Source: Spirogloea muscicola
Lineage: Eukaryota; Streptophyta; Zygnematophyceae; Spirogloeales; Spirogloeaceae
Assembly (NCBI GenBank): GCA_009602725.1
Contig: WELB01000288.1
Coordinates: forward strand, 32,755 to 65,868
Direction of reading: 5' to 3'
Length of the DNA: 33,114 nucleotides
Shown: positions 20,913-31,500 of the stretch, one piece after another
How the letters are laid out: each line of letters opens with the position of its first letter
How positions within the stretch are numbered: the first letter of the stretch is position 1
Made by a program: the position numbers and the translations under genes
Notes under the pieces: generated by a model
Database searches by the model: none
What the model saw: only the letters and a program-made list of their open reading frames with translations
Told to the model about the DNA's origin: nothing

Positions 20913-23900
20913 TTAGGCCATCGCTTGTGGACGTGGGGCGTCCAAAGGGGTGAGATTTGGGTTGGCGATTGGGCTGGGAGCTGAAGCCACCTTACTTTGC
21001 GATAGCTCTGCCTCTTGGGTGTATGCAGCCTCTCGACTGTATGCAGACTCGTAGGCCGCGGAGCCAATGAGCGAGAAGAGCACCGGAAGCGTACAGAGAG
21101 CGTGGAAGAGGCCAAGCACCACGATCATGGCAAACATCTGGTGTGCAAGCCAAAGTGAAGTGAAGTCACAAAGTGGCAAAGGTAGCTGGCAAGCTTGAGA
21201 AACATGGACGCAGCTAGTTTGAACCAGGGTTATATAGTAGCAAAATGTCAAGGACCTGCAATGCTATTTCACTCCAGGTCTCTACGGAAGCATGGCAGTG
21301 ATATCACCTAGTGCAGGTGGATTCATGCAGATTGTGATGTCGACACTTGAAAGGTTGGACTCAAGGTTTTGCTCTCTACCTTGAAGAAGGTTTGGAAGAT
21401 GTAGGAGGAGGCGCCGGCAGCAGGCAAGACAGCGAGGAAGAGCGTGAAGCCACCATTGAAGACGGCGACGCCAAAGTGCGCAAGGCACTTCTCGGCACGC
21501 TGTTGCAGCGTGCCTGTGCGGCTCATGAACGAAAAGGCGACGAATGCAGAGTAGTCAATGGCAACCCCAATGGCGATCAGCAGGTTGATGGACGTGACGG
21601 AGTTGAAGGCGAGGCCCGCCCAATGCAGAAAACCCACGAGCTCCACGTCCACAAGAATCACCATGAATCCCACAAGGATGCTGTGCACACATGGGCAACA
21701 GCTTGCTTTTAGGTAGAGGTCTTGGCATGCCAAGGATCTAGGGCTTCAAGTTTTAGCAGTACAATTGAGTGCAGGGCTGCCAATGAGGAGGGACACAGTA
21801 TCTGAATGTACGAGTGTCTAGCTACTGATATATCGATTGCGGCGTGCAGCTTCAGCCTGCCAGTCAGCAACTCGCACTTTGCATGTGAGCAGCTCCAGGC
21901 AACTGCGCAACGGCTGCTGCCAGGACTCTCACCTTGAGATGAGATCCCCAAGCATGACGAGAAGGATGACAAAAACGACAGAACCGGCGATGATGATGCC
22001 CTGCATGACGTACAGAAAGGAAGTGCTCTAAGCCCCGCTCTATGACGTATATAAAAGCGAAAGGCCTCCAAAGGACTGCAGGCAGTGTGCACAGGGAACA
22101 AGGAGGCAGCGATCCACCTTGATTGTCTGCCAGGAGATAACTGCAAAGCCCTCAAAGAACAAGAATCCATCGGCAAACGCAATGGCGTCAAGGTCCGGGG
22201 CTGAATTCGTGGCGGTCTTCCTCACAGACCTCATTGCATTGACCTGTACGATGAAAGGCAACACAGAATGAGCTTGCAGTCGAGCTCCGACTCAGCAAGC
22301 CCTTCACTGGAAATTGCAGCTGCCTGCCAAGAAGAAAGTGTGGATGGTTGCAGTCTTCTGAAGTAGTGAAAATCAACCTGTTGGGTGGAGTCACTGAGGC
22401 TAACGGTGGAGGCATCAATCTGGGAGGTAACAATTGTGGAACCACTGAAGATAACATGGTCCTGGTAACGCTGGCCCGCTGTGCTACTGAGGTACTCCTT
22501 CAGCCACGAGCTGAAGTCGGCTGACGTAGTGGGTCTGCAACACAATCCAACTACAGTCAATCTCAAGCTGGGACGCAAATGCCAAGACCAAGCAATGGTG
22601 CATCAATGGCGTTGTTGCTTGACTGTATGCTCAGAGATGCGGTCATGTTGACCCGCAAAGGATGGACGCAGTGATGCTAATAGCCTCATATTCTAGTTGC
22701 TAGGTACTAAAATGGGCCCAAACCTGCCGGCTGAGGAAAGGCTGCCCGCATGCTTGCTATTGCCAAGCCACGTGATGTAGTCTGTGTACCACGAGCGTAC
22801 TGGCGGGGCATGGGTGACGTACTTGTCTGCCTGCACTTGTTTCAATGTGTTGGGGTACATTTATGTGAGTCCTACAATATCGCCAGCTAGGTTGCAGAGG
22901 CAGCTACTTGTACCAAACCCCATGAGACACACGCAACCAGACTCCATGACATTGCCATTGCTGAACGCACACGTTCCACAAGTGACTTCACAGCAGGGTC
23001 AAGGCCCCCACTCTAGCTAAAACTCATTTGTCGCCCTATGCAACACAATATTGCAGCTAGAGCAGCACGTTTACGCTTCACGCAGAAACTGGGAAGAGGA
23101 TGTGGCTGCTGTAGTGCAGCGATGGTAAGACAGAGCACCTGCAGATTGGCGGACAAAGCGACAAGCTCGTCCTGATAATTGAAATAATCAAGCGGTGGAG
23201 TCGCGAGGTTCTTAGTGTATACGCTGAAGGGTAAACCGCGCCCTTGGAAGTAGGGATCGCGCACCCGGTACACATCTGATATGTAGTTGTTCTTTGGAAT
23301 GAACCACTCAAAGTTGAAGTCCTGCTTGACTTTGACAGCGCCAATGATGCCCATGACGAGCAAGAAAACACTGACGGCCAACACAGCCACCTTGCCGAGC
23401 GGGTGGAGGATGATCTACAGCAACAAACGGAGGAATGGCACAATGGGAAGACTTAGCTGGGCGGCGTCAATGGCAAGTATGAATGATGTTAGAGACTTAG
23501 CAATTGAGATAGCTTGCACAAGGATCACAATGGTGTACTCCTCTTCTATCTTGTTTGGTGATGTATTCCAACAAGGTTGCATGACATTTTTGCAATAGTG
23601 CATTGATCCTCCCTCCAATTTGTCTGGCTTCATATATGAGTAACTTCAAGGGTCATCGTGTTCCCAGTCTTCTGGTGTGATAAATTAGTGTAAAGTAGGC
23701 CAAGAGTAAGCACTCACCCGCGGAAGAAGGCCGCCAATGATGCGCTGCGGAATGGAGGGCGCATCTGGCTGGTATGTTCTGCCGAAGCAGCCATCAGTCG
23801 GGCCAGCCTTGCTTTTCCTGCAGCAGAGCAAAGATGACCTGCCCACCTCTTGCCGTCGCAGGTTGAGCGCGATGCATGCGGGAAAGAACGTCGACTGCAC

Positions 23901-26600
23901 AGCAGCTCCACATAACAGCAGGTGACAATCAGACGCGGCAGCTGCACTCGATTGACGCTCACACAGCCACTGACACTCAGCCATCCCATGGGCAACTGGA
24001 CATACTTATGCACAAGCACCCCAATCATATGCACAAGCGTGCATGCAAGGACGAGAAGTGACAGACAACTGGAGGGGGGCGTAGCTTGGGGAAAAGATTT
24101 GCAGGTGGGATTCAATGGAGGTAGCCCAAGAGGAGGGCTGTGCAACTTGACCACAGGGATGAGGCACTGGTGTCAACCTGGAGGATGAGGACCATGATGA
24201 TGCCGACAGCGGCAAAGATCATGAAGTCACGGAGTGCGGGCAGCGTGCTCTCGATGCCGGTGCAGAAGGCGACGAAGTTGGTCAGGGACGCCACAATGAT
24301 GCCGCGGCGTGCACGCGACACAGTGGTCGACACGCGCTCAGCCCGGGTCGCGAGCGGCATCTCGCGGCCCGTCTCGTCGTATGCCGCCATCGTCACGAGC
24401 ATGTCGTCGGTACCGAGGCCAAGGAGGAGCAATGCCAGGACCTGAGTGATGGGTGATACAAAGGAAGAGAGGCAGCATTGTAGTTAAGGAGGGCGAAGGC
24501 AAGAAGGATGGACGGGTGCGTGGAAGTAGGAGCAATGTATCACCAGTGTAGCAGATGACAGCAAGGAGTGTCCAAGCAGGAGAGGAGGGACGGAAAAGGA
24601 AGGAGGAGGGGGGCACACCTGGACGACGAGGCTGAAGTGCACGCCGCACAGGATGACGAGGCCGTATGTGGCAATCACAGCGAGCGCGATGGATGCGATA
24701 TTTGCATATGCAAGCAGGTGGTTGCTCCACACTGCATGCGGCCGGCTGAGCACAATGATGCCGTAAGCGAGGAGCAGAAGGTAGCCGATGATGAGCAGCG
24801 TAATATCCGCGGTGATTGTCTTGCCGGCCTCATGGTCCTCTTGCCAGGGCGAGAAGACCCACACGGACACGGACTGTGCCGGAAACTGCACGGCACAGCA
24901 TGATGCACATTTGGGGGGTTGCAGTCAGCAAAGTGGGATTGCATCGTCAGCCAAAGGCAGATATTAACAGAACTAACTAATAATAGACACTTTGTGGCAA
25001 AAACTGACACAAAGTGGCGTTAGAAGCAGCGCTGGCATATCAATGATACCTGTCACAACAGCAAGCTACGAGTGCAAAGACGGCGTGTGTGCGTGTGTGC
25101 GTGCGCGTTTGCATGCATGTGTTTCTGTGTGGGTGACGGGACTCACATTCCGGACAACGGGCACGGCAGCCTCCTGCCATGCATCGGTGACCTTGTCGGT
25201 CTTATCGCCTGCAGGGCTGGACTTGTTGTTCTTGAGCGAGTAGATTGTCTGGAAGGCAGCTGCACCGATTATCGTACTGTTGTCGGCTCCATACATGATG
25301 CCGCCCATGACCTGGCCCCGTGGTATGGGGCGCCCAAGGCGGTCCTGCAAGCGAGAGAGGGGCAATCGTCAGCTGGTGCTACTGGGGCTGGTGAATGGGA
25401 GTGGAGGGAGGTTGAGACAGAGGATAAGGTGGCGCAAGGAAAGTGGTGGAAGACAAGGGGGCCGTGCTCACAGTGGCAGACATGTTGGAGACGGTGCGGC
25501 CGAGATCATCGTCGGCCTGGATTGCCGCGCGCGAGTAGTTCCAGAAGTCGAGCACACCGACAATGTTACAAGGCGTGCCAGGCCCCGCAGGCCGGTCGCA
25601 TACACGCTCGTCCTCAAGCCGGTATGCTACGCCCTTCTCCACTCCTTCCACGCTGAACTCACGGAACCAATTACAGAAAGTTAGCGGTGCTGGCCAGAGA
25701 CACACATATAGAGAGGGGGAGGGAGGGGGTAAGGAAAGTGAAGTAGGACAAGAGGATGGGAGGAGATGTAGCTTCGCACCTAAGGAGCTCCTCGTGGAGC
25801 ATGAGCAGCTGCAGCAGTGCAGGCTTGTTGAGGATGTTGCTGCCATCATTCTTGGGCCCTGTCTCGTATACCTGCATCTGCACAGGGTCGTACGCATAGT
25901 ACATGTCCCGATAGTCCTGCAGCAGTGGCCATGGAAAGAATGACAGATCAGTGCTTGGAGTGTCACAGGAAAAGTCAGGAGGAATTGTTGGGGAATGGAG
26001 CTATAGAGGACAGTAAAACGAAAGGCATGCAATGGCGAAAGGAAAGGCAAGCAGATTCCTTTGGCCAAGAAGTAAAGGGGAGAAGGGAGAGGGAGGGCCA
26101 CGGAGCCAGTTTGTGTGGAGAGGAAGGAGAAATGGAGAAGCACGGCAGAGCAGTGAACAGATGAAATGTGTGCAGCTTGCACGCTCGAAGGTGGATGGGA
26201 GGAGGCTCACCCGGTCGGCAAAAGCCTGGCTGCCTTGCGGCGTGTAGAGCTTCTCGGAGGCCGTGTCGACCTTGATGCGAGCGATGCCGGCGCCCAGGGC
26301 AATGCAGATGGTGGCCATAACGAGAATGACGCGCCAGGGGTGGAAAGCGCAGTAGCGGCCGATGACCGCAAAGGTATCGAGCAGGAATCGGTCGACCACA
26401 GCACCGAGGCGGCGCAGAGGGTTGTTGGCAGTTTGCTTGCCCAGGCCGCCTGAGCCTTCGTTCGCGCCGAACGCGTTGAAGGAGGACGTTCTTCCGAGAG
26501 AGGGCCTTCTCTCGAAAGAGAGGGCCGTCTGGAGCCTTCCATTGGTGCCGGCGGCACTGCTGCCCGCCGCAATGGCCTTGTCGCCGCCCGGCGACGACAT
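20913..26600 (-). CDS. Patched/NPC1-type RND permease with sterol-sensing domain, complete, 14 exons
   Basis: The exons in transcript order are 26600-26211, 25916-25780, 25652-25472, 25344-25147, 24885-24619, 24441-24178, 23894-23718, 23414-23139, 22830-22724, 22534-22378, 22243-22118, 22000-21933, 21680-21380 and 21137-20913. They total 2874 nt and 957 residues, with every phase consistent. The ATG at 26600 has a good context (GCCGCCTCCATG). The topology is TM1 at about 91-107, a first lumenal/external domain (110-325), TM2-TM6 forming the sterol-sensing region (about 329-479), TM7 (547-565), a second external domain, and TM8-TM12 (about 761-905). Family marks are VDTASEKLYTPQGSQAF, GLGTDD (399-404, TM4), TFFPA near 481, QDFNFEWFIP (569-578) and GVAID (821-825, TM10). 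Relatives move sterols or lipids using an ion gradient; the substrate here is unknown. It has no NPC1-type N-terminal domain, so it is closer to patched-domain proteins. Confidence 0.95.
25083..25133 (+). repeat. GT-rich microsatellite in permease intron 4
   Basis: An imperfect GTGTGC/GTGT tract lies just downstream (in transcript sense) of the 5' splice donor after the exon ending at 25147. It is probably length-variable. Confidence 0.7.
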
Positions 26601-27060
26601 GGAGGCGGCCGCGGAGGAGGCAGCAGCCACGAGCGCAGCAGGCTGGCCGCTGAGCCAAAATGTCACGAAGGCGATCGGCCAAAGAAGCTTGAAGGATGGT
26701 CGGCAGCTCAAGAGCAGGGCTCCGGAGGCGACTGGAGGCGGCGTGTAATGGAAGATGGGGCTTCGCGAGACGAGAGTTGAAGAGCTCGGGCTGGAGTGCG
26801 GCTGATGGAGGCCTCCCCAGCTGGGCTCAGCTGGGGCGCCGCGCGAGAGAGAGAGGAGGAGCGCAAGGGAGGAGGAGCTGGAGGCGGCGCTGCGCTCGAC
26901 TGGGAAGCGGCGAGCTGTGGCGGCGGAACGAGCACCGTGACCGTCACTCAGTGGTGGAAGCTCGTTCAAGCGGTCACGATGGCGGCCTTCACTTCCGGCT
27001 CACTCAAGCACTGGGCGAGAGTGGGCGGCGTGGTGGTGAAGTAGTGGGGAAGCCAGAGCG
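26601..27060 (-). promoter_or_regulatory. GC-rich 5' region of the permease gene
   Basis: This GC-rich stretch lies directly upstream of the permease ATG. The coding frame stays open upstream to about 26969 but with no ATG and with low-complexity content, so I treat it as 5' UTR/promoter. No TATA-like box was identified with confidence. Confidence 0.4.
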
Positions 27061-27170
27061 GTGGTCGCACCCCCCCCCCCACCCCGCTCTCCCTCTCCCC
27101 CTCTCACCATAAACCCAAAACCACTTGGCATTAGTCCACCTTTGTGCCTGGTCACTCAGGCCCTCCCATC

Positions 27171-27240
27171 GCTCACTTCTCGTTCTTTGTTCATTCTTTT
27201 TTGGGCTGGCTTGTCCAGCCCCTATCCTCACTTCACACTC
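27171..27240 (-). repeat. Dispersed repeat, copy 5 (minus orientation)
   Basis: Read on the minus strand this is GTGAGGATAGGGGCTGGACA then AGCCAGCCCAAAAAAGAATG and AACAAAG. It is nearly identical to copy 3 at 14191-14262. It lies upstream of the permease gene. Confidence 0.75.
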
Positions 27241-27255
27241 CAATTCTCACTCCCA

Positions 27256-27360
27256 CTCTCACAGCCGCTCTTCCGAAAGCAGCAGCCGCATATGATTGAT
27301 TACATGATCATTCTAATCATCTATATCATTTATAATATCATCACCCCCTTCCCTTTCCTC
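27256..27360. other. AT-rich patch
   Basis: A sharply AT-rich stretch of ATCAT/TATAT character sits between the repeat copy and a GC-rich block. No gene is seen. Confidence 0.5.
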
Positions 27361-27776
27361 ATAGCCTGGTCGGCGCCCTCCCGCCCCGGGGGGGGGTGGC
27401 GTGGGCGAAGGTGACGGGCAGGCGGCGGGCGGCTGTTGCGAACCCCACGCCCGCCTTCGCCGAAGCTTCGCGGCTGACGTCCCCGCGGCGCACGTGCCCT
27501 CCGCCCGCCGCGTGACGCCAGCGGCCCGACGATCGCCCCGCACGAGCGAGCTCCCCGGCCGGCCGCCCGGAGCCCGCCCGACGATTTGGCCGGCGCCGAG
27601 CCGCCGCGCGCGCCCCGCGTCAGCCCCGGGGCCACGTCGAACCTTCCGCGAAAGCTCACCAGGCCCGCCACGTGGCGGCTCGCCACGGCGCCTCCCGACC
27701 CGTGCCCTCCATAGCTGCCACTTAGGCTCGTGGCCACCGTGGCCGTCGCCTGCTTCTCCCCAACGCTAAAGCTCAA
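27361..27776. other. GC-rich block, open on both strands but without an ATG
   Basis: A block of high GC with a run of nine Gs near 27390 is open on both strands for more than 120 codons, but neither frame begins with ATG. On the minus strand it reads Gly/Arg/Ala-rich. It could be an exon of an unseen gene or a CpG-rich regulatory block. High GC alone explains the open frames. Confidence 0.35.
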
Positions 27777-27896
27777 AGCGCTAAAAGCTGCCTCTGGTCT
27801 GGCCTGGGGACCCCCTTCCAGGCGCCTAGCCTCTCTGATCTGCGGTTGCTGTGAGCTCGTCCAAGAAAGCGCTCTTTGGCCCCTTCAAAACTCGTC

Positions 27897-28109
27897 ATGC
27901 CCAAGGTCTACTTCACCGTTCCTGCTGCCACTCATGCATCTATAGCAGCCATGCTTGCTGATTTCTCAACTTCCGGACGGATTGTTGTTGAAGTGCCGCT
28001 AAGGCATTTGTCCATCTTGTACAGGGAACAACTCGCCATACAGTTGCCAGATAATCCGCACAGACATCAAACTCATGCTAAGTTGTACGCTAATTGCATG
28101 GCAGCATAA
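27897..28109 (+). CDS. ATG frame with cyclophilin-like start, probably a fragment
   Basis: The frame from ATG 27897 begins MPKVYFTV and about 25 residues later reads SGRIVVEVP. It ends at TAA 28107-28109. Cyclophilin-type peptidyl-prolyl isomerases often begin MPKVFFD...GG..AGRIV.EL, so the two ends resemble that start with extra residues between. No later cyclophilin exon (FRALCTGE, FHR, GGDFT) is visible downstream. It is either a decayed fragment or coincidence. Confidence 0.2.
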   Translation: MPKVYFTVPAATHASIAAMLADFSTSGRIVVEVPLRHLSILYREQLAIQLPDNPHRHQTHAKLYANCMAA

Positions 28110-28560
28110 CCAACCTGAGCCCATCTACAAGGACATTACTGGAAATCTTAAATTGAACAGAGGTGTATGGTGGTGCATGGTAGAAGTGAGCAGATCTCTT
28201 CCTGACAAATGATTAATCAATCTGCACGAGTGGGCTACTTGCAGATGGTGTGGCCCATGATCCAGGCAGGCTCCACCATGCAGTGCTGCTGCTGACACAC
28301 ACAAGTGATTCACAGTGAATTGGTAACACAATAGAATAGACAGGCCCGGCAATGACGGGTTGTCTTTGCGCGGACCACGCGTAATCGGCCCTGGCCGACT
28401 TGGAGGTCGAGCTCAAGAGCTCGAAAGAATCGGCAATGCCACTGGGCACCACTCATTGCACGAAGTGTGGGCTCTGTGATGGTCTGCATCAGCTTGATGG
28501 CAGTCATAGCGGCCCCAGCATGTTGCAAAAGGAGGCAAGCCCCAGACACGGAGGCCAAGA

Positions 28561-31500
28561 TCAATCGAGGATCTTCTCGCCAGTAGCAAAGACATTCCAG
28601 ACGACTGTGCCGACAACGTAGAGCCCCACCGCCACTTTGAACACATCATCCCACGTCCCTGTCAAGGAGGGGAGGCGTAGCCCGCCAAGGGCTGGTTAGT
28701 ATTTGCCGGTGTCATGCCATTACATTTGCTGGACATTGACTTCACAGTTGCTCGAATGAGTCGACTTATTACTGACTTGACCATTAGTGACTGGACCAAG
28801 ACAAATGTAATTGCTGTGTTAGAATTCCTGGCACACATGTATGTCTCAAGCTAGCGACGCTTCAGATGGATGCAAGCCAGCAACAGACTTGTGCCAAGAC
28901 AGCAAAGCCCTGGGTTGTGCATCAAGCTCAGGGTGCAAGAGTGACTTCTGGTGCTTGCACCGAGGTGGAAAGGTTGACCATGTACCATGCGTAAGTATGA
29001 GGCCTGTTGTGAAGGTGCCGAGCACGCCGGCGAGCACGCCAGCCGTGTTTGAGATGCCCAGCAGAATGCCCTGCGGAGCTCGCGGCAGCCGGGCAATCAG
29101 CTTAGCGCCAGCCCAGAAGCGCCAGCCCCTAGGGCAATGGCAATCTGGCAACAAGGAGCATCCATGCCATCGCTCTTGGCAGCGGTGTGCTTGCTGATTC
29201 AGCGACAAACAGTGGTTAACCATAAATGATCAAGTGCGCCAGCTCTTATGCTGATTGCTTTACGGATACTTGGTCACACCAAATTTAGCACATGAATCAT
29301 TGTGAATTTGTTGATGATCAGGTGTGGAAATCAGCTCACTGAATAACGCGGGCCAATGTCCTGGTGGTTGGAGTAGAGGCCCGACTGCGAGAAGGCATCG
29401 CAGCCCTGCAGAAGGCAGGCGCCGCAGTCAGTACTGCCACAGCCGCTGACACTAACTCGATTGCTGCAACGTGGACCGACCCTGCGGCAGCACGAATGCA
29501 CCACGGCAGCTGACCTCCAGCAGTCACGGTGTAAAGGACCTGACCAAATGCTGTACTCGGATCCAGCTTAAATCTTTAGCTGAATCTCAACAGGTTTATG
29601 TAGGTTGCCTTGCCTCTGTCCTGATATCTGTAAGATTCCCACCTAATTTGACTCGAGCTCCTGCCACTGGGGCACAAGTTGCTCACTTGGACCTAAGCAT
29701 GCTCCTGTGATCATGCGATTGGGCTGTTCACTTTGCAGTATATAGCTTTGAGATGAGTGGATAGCATACCTGGGAGACGGCCATGCACGCCACGGCTGCG
29801 ACCGGGTTGCGGATGTGCGTGAGCAGCGTGAGGCACACGGCAGGCCCGAGGAAGCCGACTGTCTGCATGATCTGCTAACGCACCCACCACACAAAGCCAG
29901 GCAGTGGATGTAAGTCAAGAGTTTGGAAGAATCTAGTGATGCATTTCAGATGATTATGACTTATTCTGTTCAGTTGTGGTCAGACTGTCATGAGATGCAA
30001 TGGCAGCAGCTCTCATGAGAGGCATTAGCAGCAGCTCAAGTGGAGATATGTCAATTATGCCGGGGCGCTTTTGCTGTTAATATCCAGAGGTCAGTTTGTG
30101 GTATATCGGCAGGTTAACTGCTGCAAGGTGTGATGTACGACTATATGTACGACGTAATTGTGCGGCTCAGTGCATGTCTAGTTCTCCACAAATTCATCAG
30201 GGCAGGCTTGGAGCAAGAGTTGCACGTTCTCGCACCTTGCGGACCAGCGTAATGGAGACCCCGCGCGTGATGAGCGTGTCGGCGATCCAACCACCAACGT
30301 TGGCTGACACAGCCATGGTGAGCCAGGGCACGACGGAGTAGAGGCCCGACTCGGTGATATTGAATCCGAGGACCTGCACACAACAATTTGGTGCTTAACG
30401 GAATCAGTGCCTGCTAACAACTACATGAGTTACAGATTTTTTGGACCCAGAATGTGATACGGATGTGTTTTGAGCACTGGTCCAGGTCATGGAGCCGCAT
30501 CAGCTCTGGTTAGTAGTGGCCGAGTCCAGTCCAGGCAAAGGAAGTGAGGGCGACTGAGATCTGGGGCCTCAAGTCAGCGCAATGACGGGGCTGGCTTTGA
30601 GGATACTACGGAAGAATCACTAGACTAAGCAATCACGCATCAGTAGATGTAGTCCAAGGGTGCAACCTTGTGCTACAAAATTTCTTTGACTCTGATGAGG
30701 AAGTGGGTTCTGTCTACTCAAGATCAGGTTGAGGCTTAAAGGGGTACACTAAGGCTGAGGCTTAGGATTGAAAGAGGAAGGTGTACTGGACTACTCGGAG
30801 CAGACAGGGGTTGTGCGAAGGGGCTTCAGGGTCTTGACTTCTTCTGTCAATGGGGGCATAATCATGTAGCACGAAGCTGGGGGGTGGAAGCAGCAATTAC
30901 ATACTTGTTTCTACATGTGGATCAATTATCACAACCAGGTATCCCAGAGCATGGGCTCAAAAGGCAGGGCGACAAATAGTGGGCTTGGCAACTACGGTCA
31001 ACAAGACATGTAGGTAAATAGGACTAAGTTGCTGCATTTGGAGACCGAGGTCTAAGTACTGGTAGACGAAGTGCGACGAGGTTACAGTGAGATGGAAATG
31101 AGTTATGTTAATGCACCTGGTGGTAGTAAGAGGGCATGTAGGTGAGGAGGATGAAGGTGCCCCAGTTGTGGCAGAAGTGGCAGACGATGATCGCCCACAC
31201 GGGCGCCTTCCCAAAGATGCGGCGCCACGGGATCTTGCCCACGCGCTCCTGCTTCGGAGCCGCAGCCAGGATGAGCTCGCGCTCCGCCGCGCTCACCCTC
31301 TGGCACTCGGACGGCGAGCTTGCCGCCTGCACGCGCCGCATTATAGAATCAGTATGGAATCACATTAGCAATTACACTGGACAGGCCGGTGGTTTTACCT
31401 GACTCTTGACCTTTTTGTCCAGTGAAGACAATCTATGTCCGGACTAGTCTTAGATTAAGGCCGGCTGCTAATTGTCGCTTGACTCCTTGCTTTATTTGAC

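Noticed and set aside
24140-24445. Plus-strand frames opposite permease exons (also 21347-21712, 24568-24903, 25072-25656)
   Set aside because: They are shadows of the well-supported minus-strand exons with no domain of their own.
26601-26969. N-terminal extension of the permease
   Set aside because: The frame is open upstream but has no ATG, and its content is low-complexity. The ATG at 26600 has a better context and lies a normal distance before TM1.
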